A stretch of DNA of 64,000 bases from assembly GCA_947646735.1 (NCBI GenBank), contig CANTFK010000228.1, positions 1 through 64,000 on the forward strand, written 5' to 3'. Both the position numbers and the translations under genes were made by a program. Positions within the stretch are counted from its first letter, which is position 1. Every line of letters begins with the position of its first letter. The notes beneath the pieces were generated by a model. The model was not told the origin of the DNA, did not search any database, and worked only from the letters and a program-made list of their open reading frames with translations. Source of the DNA: Peronospora farinosa (Eukaryota; Oomycota; Peronosporomycetes; Peronosporales; Peronosporaceae). Positions 1-10,080 of this stretch are shown here, piece by piece.

Positions 1-78
1 GAGTCGCAGCCGCAGCCGCAGCAACGTCGTGCGTGCACCAAAGTAGAAGTTTGAGCCGTAGAAGTAGGAACGATGACT

Positions 79-1347
79 AAAAAGGTGGGAGCCCAAAAAT
101 TTGGCGCGGTGCAGCATGTAGACGATGTACGACAGCGACCTGCAGATACAGCAGACTCATCAACAACAACAGCAGCAGCACCGCTCCTTGGTCGTGGACA
201 ATCACCGTGCAGGACATGTTTCCAGGCATTAAATTGGGGCAACGAAGAGCTCAGCTTCAACGCCAGAAAAGTGTCAGGGGCGACCGAGAGAATGACGCGA
301 CGACTGGGACTAGCACTAGCTCAATGTTAGTGCAGCACGTTCACCGGTGGCGCGGACATCAGTAGAGATGGCAGTGATTCCGTCGAATACTTCGAGCCGA
401 CGTCCAACGCAAAACGTGGCTACAATTTGAGCTGAGTAGAACACCTCAATTAACTAAAAACACTAGAACGTGCTCAAGCGCTGTGTATCGACGTCTTTCA
501 CACCCACGGCCAGTTATATGACACGTCGACAGTTGGAATGCTTGGGGCTGCGGATACTACAGCTAGTAGGGGAGATAGTACTAGAGTGCTGAAGGAAGTG
601 GAGTATCAGGGCAAAGTGGGCGAGTTGGTTTCAGCTGTGATAACCATGTGCAGCCATGACAAAGGGCGGTTAACGCGCTGGTGTTTGCACAATGTTTATG
701 AAGAGGCCACATTTTTCCGGTTCTCGGATTATGGAAGTGTGGAACACGTAATGCGGCTTGTATGCCCAGTGCTTGAAATTGTGGACGTGCTGGCAATTCT
801 TGAAGTGCTTGTACACTTTCTGCGGCGCTCCCTTTGTTTTCTCGTTAAGAACGTTGTGTTGGCAATGATTGAACGTCGTGAACTCGCCTTCTGTGCCACG
901 GACCAAATACCGTTTATGTTGCAGTCTTTTGTGGACCGTTTCCACCGTATCCCCAAGAACGCCGATGATAAGGCTTGCAACGTGGCTCAGTTCTTCTGCA
1001 AGATGTACTATGCACACATTAAGAAGAAAGAGATCGCCAAGCTGGACTTGCTATTGGCGCTGCTTAAGGCAATTGCAGAAACTTCAAGGAAAAACCAAGA
1101 TGCAGCTGCTGCTGGAGGTAGTGAAAACGGAACGGGTGCTAATGCGAATAGTAACGGTACCAGCGGGTCTCAAAAGTTCAAAGAGATGGCACTAGAGGTT
1201 ACGAATTTAATCATACGCAATCCGCCACCCCGCGAGGTCTTGCCTCCAGAGCTAAAGCACTGGCGCGGTCTTTCAAAGCCTTGCAGGCACGCTCCTTTAA
1301 TGGCCCTAGTGCTGATGGTAAGCAAGTTGGCAGAGGACTCTAGATAG
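79..1347 (+). CDS. Unrecognised host protein, 5' partial, possibly decayed
   Basis: The main reading frame is open from about 454 and carries the first methionine at 538. The sequence before it (a CTAAC-like branch site and CTAG near 445-465) looks like an intron acceptor, so the ATG at 538 is probably internal. The protein is mostly helical, with hydrophobic segments near residues 70-120 and a low-complexity A/G/N/S stretch near 185-210. Upstream, 123-351 is open in another frame and reads basic and glutamine-rich, consistent with an earlier exon. Around 1250 the plausible coding frame seems to move by one: the +1 frame continues as helical, plausible protein to a stop near 1343. That suggests a frameshift or a missed splice. 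I do not recognise the family; a Mediator-type regulator is only a guess. The 5' end lies outside the window. Confidence 0.4.
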
Positions 1348-1543
1348 AAGAAGATAGTGTATGATCCCATGAGGGTTAATCCCAGAATGAGATGTATAGA
1401 AGTGCAGTCGCGTTAATCTGCCTGTGACATGTAATGATGTAGATCGTGACATCACGAACGAAGGTAATGGATGATCTGGGGCCTTGGTGATAGGTATACT
1501 GTTGACTTGAAGTTTTAACTATCCCCGGCAAGTCAAGCAGGGC
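1348..1543. other. Short spacer, no gene seen
   Basis: This stretch lies between the unrecognised gene and the Copia RNase H scrap. It has stops in every frame and no recognisable repeat. Confidence 0.5.
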
Positions 1544-1891
1544 TTAGCTGATGACCTCATCTCGACTCATGACGTGCATTGATCTGTTGAAGTGGTCATG
1601 CTTGACACGGCCGAGTGGTTTGGTCAGAATGTCTGCGAGCATTTCTGATGTTGAGCAGTAGTGGACCGTGACACGCTTGGCTTGTACATTGTCGCGAGCA
1701 AAATGGAACCGGATGTTGATGTGCTTGCTGCGAGATGAGCTGACGCTGTTTTCCATGTTCATAATTGCAGCTTGATTGTCAACAATCAGCGAAAGCGGTT
1801 CGTGATATGTTGTGAGTTTAAGCTCCGATAGGAGATTTTTCACCCAGAGACATCCACTCATGTGATGAAGCGAAAAAGCAATATTTCGCAA
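1544..1891 (-). pseudogene. Ty1/Copia RNase H fragment
   Basis: This 115-residue fragment matches the C-terminal RNase H domain of a Copia polyprotein. The diagnostic pieces in order are a W-V-K-LL-EL segment, DNQAAI, the KHINIRFHF-type motif, and a C-terminal A-DILTKPL. In the family these belong to the ribonuclease that removes RNA from the RNA-DNA hybrid. No LTR, integrase or reverse transcriptase of this element is present. Its 5' side stops at the Gypsy LTR near 1916, so it is a remnant cut by that insertion. It differs in sequence from the young Copia element at 30507-35755 and is not a copy of it. Confidence 0.75.
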
Positions 1892-1915
1892 AGTGTGGAT
1901 CGCCCAATATTACAT

Positions 1916-2733
1916 GTGGTCCACACCTTGTAGATCGACCGCGATCCGTCGAACGCGATCCGTCATCGCGATCCGTTATAGCGATCCGTCGACCGCGATT
2001 CGTCATCGCGATCCGTTATAGCGATCCGTCGACCGCGATCCGTCATCGCGATCCGACATATGTGGTCCACGCATTGAATTTTAATTTGTCCGAAAGGGCA
2101 ACACGTGGCAGTGAATCCTAGTCTACAGATAGGCAGAATCGTAAGTTTTGGTATGTGATTGATTAACATTAAACAGAGTTCAATTTTTAATTCTAAGACA
2201 CGCAAGCTTCTCTTCCGGGTGGGATAACTTTGGCCCCCCGACGACTCAAGAGCATCTGCTACGCCTCGACACAAGTAATATCCCTGGATTGTTTGTCCAG
2301 GGATTACAGAACTCTCAAAACAAACAACTCTACCTGCGATTGGACGCAGCATAACAAGAGAAGGGCAAGGTACAAGATCGCGAGACGGCTCCAGTGGTCA
2401 GAATATCAAGTTTATCATGTGGATCAAGTATATACATTTTTGGACAAGGTGATCTCAATAGAAATCAGGGTGACTCGGATAGAGCACCTACAAGAACCCC
2501 TCGACCGCGTGAAAAAATTCTGCATGGTCGACCCCCAACCTATCCCAAACACGGTAAAGTTCAGCATCGACTCAAGTCCACCGAGAAAAGTGCTACCCGC
2601 CCTCCCGACGGGTACACAAGGTGAGAAAGGAAAGCTGCAAGGAAACGGAGTACCCCCTCCGATAGTCGGTTGTTTGGGCACCAGTGGAGAGTTAGGACCG
2701 CATCAGCAATTTTGCGAATCCCACTCCACCACA
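1916..2733 (+). repeat. 5' LTR of Gypsy copy A
   Basis: This LTR is recognised by alignment with 20330-20984 and, in reverse, 38743-39400. Shared landmarks are TCCGAAAGGGC, the CTACAGATAG stretch, a GATTGATTAACATTAAACAGAGTTC-like segment, CCCTGGATTGTTTG, TTTTTGGACAAGG, and the terminal CACTCCACCACA. The 3' end at about 2733 is firm because similarity to the other LTRs stops there. The 5' end is uncertain and was placed at a TGTGGTCCAC motif. Divergence from the 3' LTR at 20330 is substantial, roughly one base in five by eye, so the two need not be the LTR pair of one insertion event. Confidence 0.7.
1922..2053. repeat. GCGATCCGT short tandem repeats in LTR
   Basis: GCGATCCGT is repeated about eight times with short spacers that alternate between TATA-like and CGAC-like, giving a higher-order unit of about 40 bp. 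It sits in the presumptive U3 part of the 5' LTR. The 3' LTR and the reversed LTR copy at 38743-39915 carry arrays at the equivalent place built on the same GCGATC core but with different spacers. Confidence 0.75.
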
Positions 2734-3664
2734 ATGATGCGCGTGCCCGGATCTTCTGGTGACTCGGGATTTCACCGTGAGTCCCTGAGAGAAGATGTAA
2801 AGGTCAAAATTGAACCTGGGATTGAAGTGTCAGCGGCAAAGGGATCACCACAGACGTGTGAAGAAGAAAAAAAAACCGGATCATCAGCGTTTTGGGAGGG
2901 CGCAGATGAAAAGAAAACCAAAGAGGAAGATCAAGAGATTGATCTGGAAGAATAACATCTACCCCCTCCCCAGGTCCTTTCGAGGACCCCTGCGGATCGC
3001 GTTGCAAAACGCGATCCGCTGGACAAATCGCCTTCGGTAAACACCGAGGAAACTTTATCCAAAACCACACCGAATTCGAAGAAGAAGAAGAATTCGAAGC
3101 CATCTCGAGTGAAGATGAAGGCGCCTGAGTCGGATCATGATGATGCCGACATGAAGCTGGCGCATGAGGAAGACAAGGCGAAAGGATGGCAACTGGATCA
3201 GATATAATGGTGTTTTTATTGGAAGGCGCTTAAAGATCTGTTGTCAAGCGATCCCGTTCTAAAGATGTTGAAGCCGAAGTTAATTGGATCACTGCGAGGA
3301 CCAATCTCAGCTCCCATTCCGACACCGAAACAGTTGGAAGCGATCCGTCGGCTTATGGAGTTGCTCCAAAACGCTGGATTCACCGCTGGAGCTTTTGACG
3401 CGCAGGTGCTGTTGGAATGCGATCATAATCGGGTGATCCAAGCAGGGCGATCTCTTTTTTCGAAGCTAGTTCCTCTAACTGGAGAGCGCGATCCGGTGGA
3501 TCAGACGATCCAGCCGATTGCAGATATACCAAAAGGATATCATACTGGATCTTCGCAGTATATGTCAGCGGAATCCGAAGGGGAGTCGGACGACTCAATT
3601 AATATGCAGCGAATGTCACTTGGACCGGCTGGTGCAGCGCATATTCGCGAGCGACTGGCACCGA
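2734..3664 (+). pseudogene. Gypsy A gag, N-terminal part
   Basis: This is leader plus the start of gag for the chromodomain Gypsy family. A frame from 2734 to 2955 encodes a charged K/E-rich stretch. After frame breaks, 3241-3693 is open for 150 residues (DPVLKMLKPK at its start, ESEGESDDS near residue 113). Gag proteins package the element RNA. Acidic, serine-rich tracts like these also occur in the gag of copy B (ESDSESSGSD), which suggests they are one family. No zinc knuckle of this family remains here, because the C-terminal gag is replaced from about 3665 by a piece of another family. Frames are broken, so no functional Gag is expected. Confidence 0.55.
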
Positions 3665-4740
3665 TTTGGGCCATTTCCCCTCGCGCTACGTGAGGATTAC
3701 ACTGTCGCGACGTCATACCTGCATGCAGCGCCACCACATCCCCGGACGTCTAGTCCAAAGCCAATGGAAATGATGCAATTGAGTCCTCTCGTGGTCGCGG
3801 CAAATCATTAGGCCCCAACATTCTCAAGCCTAACACGATAAAGTGTTTTCGCTGTGGTAAGACAGGCTATCGTGTGACTGTATGTCGAGCACCTGCGTCG
3901 GTGACTATGAACACAGCTGTCTCACGAGGAGACGCTGTGTCGTCGGTGGTCCCGCCAAAAAACGAGCGGTTCCAGTAGGCGTGGTGCGCCCTACTGGCAG
4001 AAATGGAGCCCCGAGTACTCAGGTGGCAGCTCAGGCTCCTAGCCCCAAAGTGATTCATACCCACTTCAATGCCACCACCATGCGCGATGATTCGAGACTA
4101 ATTATTATCAGTCTCATCGTCGCTGGAGTGAAGCGACCACTTCGAGCGTTGTTGGATTCTGGCGCTTCCAACAACTTTTTTCTTGCATCCTGTTTGTCCC
4201 TTCTCCCGTCGACTGTCACGGTTCGAGAAGTTCCAGGTGACATCGTTGTCAAACTTGCCGATGGACAACCAAAACGTGTCCCGCGTAAAACAGTGGTTTT
4301 ACCGTACACTTTCGACGGTTTCCAGAGCAACGACGAAGTTTTGGTGTACGAGATGAACTATGCATTTGATTGCATACTTGGGATACCGTGGATGTCACGG
4401 TATCAGCCGAAGATAGATTGGCTATCTAAACGACGAAGCGGTTATGATGTCAGTGAAGCGTTTACTCATTTTTTGGTCGCTTCATCCTATTGGCCTCACG
4501 TCAGGGTCGTGAAGGAACTCGCCACGACTAGTAGTCATAACAGAGAGAGCGATGGCCCTCTGTTCGCAATATGTTCCGTTACACTGACGGAGCCACACAA
4601 CGAGGCGGTCGAACAGCGGTTCCCGCACACACAAACATCGGTCGAACAGGGGTTCCCCGATTCTCAGCGAGGCGGTCGATTAGGGGCTCTCGCATACAAG
4701 CACATCGGACGGGCAGAGGCTCCCGATAAATATCGAGGCG
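3665..4740 (+). pseudogene. Embedded gag-protease piece of a second Gypsy family
   Basis: The peptide read from 3665 to 4740 is similar to the gag C-terminus and protease of elements C and D (41340-42300 and 55200-56060) and unlike copy B. Landmarks are LALREDY, a zinc-knuckle-like CFRCGKTGY...VC in which the histidine is tyrosine, and the retropepsin active site LLDSGASNN at about 4160. A shared CILGIPWM-type segment follows, then GTCGAACAGGGGTTCCC repeats near 4600-4700. The open frame 3882-4781 (299 residues) covers most of it. No LTR flanks it. The chromodomain-family protease resumes at about 4741, so this block replaced A's own gag C-terminus, most simply by recombination or template switching. 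Confidence 0.7.
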
Positions 4741-5843
4741 GTCGAGCAACTGGGAATACCACGCCCCTACTAAATGGTTAAGGCAAGCGAAAGCCTCTGG
4801 GAAGGTCAACAATGACCATGCAAATTTGTTGTTCGATACTGGTGCCGAGATATCCATTTTGGATATCTCCTTTGTTCGTAAGGTAGGCTGTCAAATTAAT
4901 AAAGTGAACGACAAGGATGTATTGGTATTGGGGAATCCGTATATACCACGAGGAACGCACTCGCATCAAGTTCACTCGGAATGGGAACTTGGTGTACATC
5001 TTTAAGGTGTGGGTAGGCACTATGGTAGGCCAAGATGCAATTTTGGGGATGTACTTCATGGTCCCAGCCGGTATCCGGTTAGACTTGGCCGACGGAACTC
5101 TCTGTCTTCCCGATGAAGTTCGAGTACAATTGACCGGGCGAAGGACACTGTACAATACTCGAGTATCGGATGTGAAATTGGGTCGGTATGTACAGATATA
5201 CGTTGGAGGATGTACGGAAGTGCCTCTCAAAAGGTCGACCTTAGAACAGTGGAAATTGTGGGTCACGAGAGGCGAACGATGGGTGACCACCTTGATCGAA
5301 GGGATAGGGCGTCGACAGATTTTAAAGATAACCAACGTCAGCCCTCACCCCTTAACATTGCACGAAGATACCAAGATAGGTATGTGGTTGACCGGGGATC
5401 AAGCTCCGAGAACGCCAGGGTTTGTCTCGGTGGGCTCTCGAAGATATTCGGAATGGCTAAATATGGCCTACGAATCTACCACTGACCAAGTCGACCATCA
5501 CGTCGACCCAACAGAAGAGGAAGAGGGGCCACTAGTGGAGAGACCAGAGTATAGACTCCAGACTCCGTCACACATCTTACAGCGACAGCGGCCCCAGCCG
5601 CAATGACACCAACCGGTACCCGACAGAGAAGAACAAACCGAGCGAAGAGAAGGTAAATTGGCAGGAGAGGTCCGCTCAGGAGCGGAGTGTAGCTAAAGAA
5701 GACCTACATGCAGTGACCACTACCAATAAGAAGGAAGCCAAACCAGTAGACTTGTTACAGGCAGATGACCAGGTGTGTTCTTTCGATAGTGGGGAACTTT
5801 GGGCCGAGGACATAAGACAAGGATGGGCGGTCATACCGGGAGT
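4741..5843 (+). pseudogene. Gypsy A protease region
   Basis: This is retropepsin-type aspartic protease sequence of the chromodomain Gypsy family, parallel to copy B at 11510-13000. The catalytic motif DTGAEIS lies at 4835-4855 in one frame; the remaining domain (GQDAILGM, FMVPAGIRL, LADGTLCLPDE) is in another frame at 4917-5606, so a frameshift separates them. The protease cuts the polyprotein in virus-like particles. The C-terminal linker after 5606 is degenerate, then reads GELWAEDI near 5800, matching GELYAEDV in B. A solo LTR interrupts it at 5844. Confidence 0.75.
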
Positions 5844-6184
5844 TGTATTGGGCTACATTACACACATAGTTAACACAAATAAACAATTTCATATGTAGGC
5901 AGGTGCTGGGCCCGAATAGCGGGCTCAGCGTGGTAATTTATTATTGGTTTATCATTGGGGCCTAAAGTCCCCAATATGGACCAATGATAAATCAACCTGA
6001 AATTGTGTGGTTCCCGAAAGGCGGGACCACTGTCTTATTTATTACGACTAAAATCTTCGTAATTAGTACGAATTGAAACCAAAATAGAAACCAGAGTTAC
6101 ATTTACTTAATACCTAATACTTGGGCTTGAGTCTTCCTCAAGCGCGCGTTTAAGCTAGTGACGGTACGTTCTAGCCCCGTTACA
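5844..6184 (+). mobile_element. Solo LTR of the C/D Gypsy family
   Basis: This 341-bp insert begins TGTATTGGG and ends CCGTTACA. It aligns along its length with the LTRs at 40280-40615 and 56939-57278; shared segments include TAGGCAGGTGCTG, TTATTGGTTTAT, GGCGGGA, CTTCGTAATTAGTACGAATT, CTTAATACCTAATACTTGGG and GTTCTAGC. The flanks are GGAGT and GAAGT, a 5-bp target duplication with one mismatch. It splits the protease-RT linker of copy A. Having no internal region, it probably arose by LTR-LTR recombination. Confidence 0.85.
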
Positions 6185-7129
6185 GAAGTAGACCCCTCAT
6201 CCAAAGGTATTGAGTTTGAAGATATACAGATTCCTGATCCAGATGAGAACACTCCTGAAGAGGTGGACTGGTTACAACAAATAATATGGAAGAAACGACA
6301 TTTGCTGATGGGCAAAGGTAACGCCTTTCCCCCGGCCGCCCGAGGAACGATATGAGATATCGATGTGTGGAACGCAAGGCCGATCACGCAACGCGTACGG
6401 AAGGTAGCCCCTCAATTCAGAGAGAAGCTAGCCGACCTGATCAAGGGACTGTTATCAGCAAAGATCATTCAGCCGTCCACCTCGCCATGGGCCAGCCCAA
6501 TTGTAATTATCGTGAAGAAGAATGGGGTCGATATTCGATTGTGTATCGACTATCGGTTGGTGAATGATCTCACTCAACTCATGGTCTACCCTATGCCATT
6601 AATTAATGAATTATTGGAGGACCTGGACGGAGCTTTGTGGTACTGTTCTCTTGACATGGCGAGTGGTTTCTGGGTCGTCAGTATGACCGAAAGGGCGAGA
6701 TTAATCTCGGCGTTCGTCACGCCGTTGGGATTATTTAAATGGCTTCGGATGCCTTTTGGGCTTAAGAATGCGCCTCAGATATATCAAAGGTTGTTGGATA
6801 ATGCGTTATATGGATTTTGACGGATTTCTTCAGGTACTGCCCCAGAGGAAACAGAGGATTTGTTTGCAACAGGGAAACCAGATGCAAAATCGGGCCCCTC
6901 GATATTGGGCCGACGATCATACATTGACGATATACTTGTTCCAGCCGTATCATGGGACTTATTACGCCAGAAAGTAAAGCGGCTGCTAGACGTGTGTGAC
7001 TATTGGAATTTTTCGGCCAGTGCCGTCAAGAGGACGTGGGGGTGTCGGAAGGTCGAGTATCTTGGACATCGAGTTTCCAAGGAAGGGCTGGAGGCCCACC
7101 CAAAAGATCTTCAGTCTTTGGTTGACCTA
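6185..7129 (+). pseudogene. Gypsy A reverse transcriptase
   Basis: This is Ty3/Gypsy reverse transcriptase, which copies element RNA into DNA. Motifs read in order are SPWASPIVIIVKK, RLCIDYR, the CSLDMASG form of motif A, MPFGLKNAPQIYQR (motif B), and YIDDI with its catalytic pair at about 6922-6936. EYLGH and AHPKDL then lead toward the connection domain. The frame changes at about 6819 and 6860 and stops occur near 6353, so the gene is dead. Copy B has an RT with the same motifs and an extra 40-45 residues before YIDD; A has a shorter insert there. The region is interrupted at 7130 by a small insertion. Confidence 0.85.
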
Positions 7130-7443
7130 AGTTCAGTCTCTGGATGACCTAAGTTCCGACGGTACCGACGCTTCTGAGACGGATCTGATCATCCGGCAGA
7201 CATCTGGAAGTCGTGAAACATACATTAGCACCATGTCCATACGAAGTGCACTATACATAGCAGTAGAAGAGCATTTCGTAGCTCAGGAATTCAGGCAATC
7301 ATAACAAATAAAATGAAAGGGTAGTTTCATGATAATTCCATAATGTAATCTCCCAAAAATATTATCGAGCGTTATACAGCTAATTATGGTGGCTGAGAAC
7401 TGTTTAACGTTGCGTTCGCGGAATGCGTAAGTCTGAAACTCTA
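7130..7443. mobile_element. 314-bp MITE-like insertion
   Basis: This block interrupts the RT/RNase H linker. Removing it rejoins the protein frame (SLVDL on the left, PTTLKAMQSFLG on the right), as in copy B. CTA sits at both edges (7127-7129 and 7441-7443), consistent with a 3-bp target duplication. The ends are short imperfect inverted repeats: AGTTCAG on the left and, read from the other strand, AGTTTCAG on the right. Inside the left end a 22-bp segment of flank is nearly duplicated. It is AT-richer than its host and codes for nothing. The three-base duplication recalls Harbinger-type elements, but this is an inference. Confidence 0.5.
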
Positions 7444-8106
7444 CCGACAACGCTGAAGGCTATGCAGTCCTTTCTAGGAAGCCTAAATTACTACAGCAGA
7501 TACATCAAAGATTATGCCGTATACGCGTCAATTCTTTATGAACTGAGAGAGGTGGATTTTCACGCTTGGAGGTGCAAATTGAAGGCTAACGATGAAGTGG
7601 CGGCCCAGGAAGACGACGAAGAAAAATGGTCGAAGGTACAAGTAGCGTTTGCCATGCTCAAGAACAAGATTGCTACGGCGCCCATCCTACGACATTTCGA
7701 CCCGGCTTTAGAGGCAGTTATTATTGTCTACGCATGTGAATGGGCCATTTCGGCGTCGTTGGTGCAGAATTACGACGGCCTGTATATGCCAGTAATGTTT
7801 ACAAGCCGAACCCTCAAGTCAAACGAGTTGAACTATAGCACAGTGGAAAAGGAAGTGCTGGCGTTGTTACGGATATTGGAAACTTGCTTCACGATGTTGG
7901 TCACCCGACCTCTCAAAGTTCTGACGAGGCATTCTACACTAGCCTGGCTAGTAAAGTCTTCGGGGTTGCAAGGTCGCTTAGGAAACTGGGCCGCTCTCTT
8001 GTCCCAGTGGACTTTGGAGATTGTAAAGTGGAAAAGGGGCGAAGACCAGGTGCACTTCACAATCTCCAAAGTCCACTGGGACAAGAGCGGGGACGTTAGC
8101 AGATAG
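7444..8106 (+). pseudogene. Gypsy A first RNase H (degraded active site)
   Basis: The open frame 7423-8106 begins with the RT connection (MQSFLGSLNYYSRY) and continues into the Ty3-type RNase H fold. Where active copies have D-A-S, this protein has VYACEWA; where they have T-D-H it has LTRHSTL. Only the glutamate of VEKEVLALL remains of the usual catalytic set. Copy B shows the same two losses, so they predate the decay of A. The last 20 or so residues are translated from the second arm of an inverted repeat (7996-8087) and do not belong to the domain. Confidence 0.8.
7996..8087. repeat. 35-bp inverted repeat (hairpin) in Gypsy A
   Basis: The left arm 7996-8030 and right arm 8053-8087 are reverse complements with one mismatch, around a 22-nt loop. 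Copy B has ordinary coding sequence here and no palindrome, so the right arm is a secondary inverted copy of the left. Confidence 0.9.
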
Positions 8107-8149
8107 TATAACGCCTCGAGAAAGTGTAGACTCAATTCTGTCTTCAATT

Positions 8150-8640
8150 GCTCCCAAGAAGCAATCCAGGCAAGTCGACCTACCAACACCCACAGTGGAA
8201 CCGAAAGAAGAACTGTATGTGATGAATTTCGATGGGTAGGCCCGGGTGAAGCAAGGAGGAGGCGCCTGCAGCGCTATTGTGTGAAAAAAAATTCATGGAC
8301 TATAGTCGAAGCTGCGTCGAGGTACCTCGACAAGTCTACAGTGAATGAGGCGGAATATGAGGGCATGTTACTGGATTTTGACCTGTTGGAGTCAATGGAG
8401 CGACGGCGGTTGATAATATGTGGAGACTCCAATCTGGTTGTAAGACAGATGAGTGGAGAGATTGAATGCAAGGCTTCAGGTTTATCCATATTACGGGCCA
8501 AGGCGTTGAGCAAGCTCCAGTCGTAGCCCAACCACGCAGTCCTACATGTGAAACGAGACTGGAATCAGAGCGCAGACCAGTTGGCCAGTGCGGCTTTACA
8601 TCAGCAGAAAGGGGCCGAATCGATACCAAGAGGAGAGTGG
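8150..8640 (+). pseudogene. Gypsy A second RNase H
   Basis: This is a second, cellular/archaeal-like RNase H domain (the RVT_3 type) downstream of the first. Visible motifs are an FDG start with a stop two codons later (about 8230), NEAEYEGMLL near 8343, ICGDSNLVVRQM near 8415, and NQSADQLAS near 8563. These supply the D-E-D-D active-site set of the family. Copy B has an intact equivalent at 14690-15152. In-frame stops at about 8238, 8280 and 8524 make this copy non-functional. Confidence 0.8.
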
Positions 8641-10080
8641 TCAGGTCTAGAAACAATCAATCGGCTGCCGGAGGTGTTGGTCCCTAGAGACCGGGGTCAG
8701 TCGGTCAAGGTATCTGCGGTGACGAGATCACGGCTCCCCGTCAAAATATCGGGAGAGGTCATGCAAGAAGATGTGGTACAACAACTCCGGATGGATAGGA
8801 TCCGAGATGCGCAAGAAGAGGAGAGCTGGGTACGCGAGTTGAAGGCATATTTGCAAGGAGACTGGAAAGACTTGTCGGTGGAAGCGGCCCGAACTTGCAG
8901 AAAAATGTCGGGAGACTACGAGATAAGTGAAGAAAGACTGCTGGTGTACTGCCCCGGTCAGAGGATCAAGGGAGACGACCGAGACATAAATGCCAGATTG
9001 GTGATACCCGAGAGTCTTCAGGCCGACGTCCTCCATCACTATCATACGAGTTTGGAAGGCGGCCATCAGGGGATCGGGCGTACCTATCATTGGATTCGAC
9101 GATATTGTCATTGGAGGGGTCTATTCCGGAGCGTCCACAAATATGTGGGTCAGTGCATGGATTTTAATACTGGTAAAGGGAGGACCACTTTACAAGGGAA
9201 GTCTCCGGGAAATGTTGAAGCGACGTACCCTTTCCAAATTATCGCGTTGGATCACATACCATCTCTCCCAAGTCGTATAAAGAAAATACGGAACTTCGGA
9301 ACTACTGATCTGGGTCGACCTGTTCACATGTTATGTGATGGCTATGGCTAGTGCGTCACGGACAGCCCAGACAGTAGCTGAGAGATATGAAGAATGTGTT
9401 TTCGCCGTTTCGGCGCCAGTGAGACGATCCGTCACGATCGGGAATCGGGGTTTATGTCGGACTTCGTACGAGCGTTCAGTCGCATGGTGGGTCAACGTCA
9501 GAGAGCGACCATGGACTGCCGAACTCAAGCAAACGGAACTGCGGAGAGAATGGCCCAGACTCTGAGAAGATTCATCAAGATGTACGTAGCCGACGTGGGA
9601 CAGCGAGACTGGGATGAATACGCGGAACGATTAACGTTCGCGTTAAACACGGCTCAAGACAGAGTGCGGGAGGAAACACTATTTTATCTGGTCCATGGAT
9701 GGGATGCTAGGATCACTCTTGAGACCATGTTACCGGTGGTAAACACTCGACATCGAGAATCAGGACCTTGGAGATGGAGATATCAGATTCAAAGTAACTA
9801 ACAGCGAGCGAGAGACCAAGTCAACGAGAACCTATGAGCGGCTAGTCAGGCTCGGGTGCAAGCGCATAATGAAGGGATAGTAGGCCACGCAATTCAGCCA
9901 GGGTCCCGGGTATGGCTATACTTAGACCAAGTGAAAGAAGGGTATGCCAAGAAATTAGCCCACCTATGGCACGAACCGTTCCGAGTTCGGGAGTTGGTAG
10001 GAGATCATGCAGTACGTTTGGAATTTAGAGGCACATAATATAGACTATTCCCAATCGTGCATATCTACAAGCTCAAGCCC
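8641..10080 (+). pseudogene. Gypsy A integrase
   Basis: This is integrase, which inserts the DNA copy into the genome. The zinc-binding N-terminus reads H...H (HHYHTSLEGGHQ) with the expected C-x2-C altered to C-MDFN (second cysteine lost). The first catalytic aspartate is in ALDHIPSLP at about 9246, then a frame break; the second is in IRHDRESG at about 9424; the glutamate is in GTAERMAQT at about 9540. The C-terminal segment 9856-10038 (VWLYLDQVKEGYAKKLAH) precedes the LFPIVHI-KLK motif that ends integrase in this family. After 10080 the sequence runs straight into copy B gag, with no chromodomain and no LTR. Confidence 0.8.

Noticed and set aside
1922..2053. Regular repeats resembling a CRISPR array
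   Set aside because: The spacers are themselves repeated, units are short, and the context is a eukaryotic LTR.
2230..2955. 241-codon plus-strand ORF
   Set aside because: It begins inside the 5' LTR and runs through its end into the leader; only the part after 2734 can be element coding sequence.
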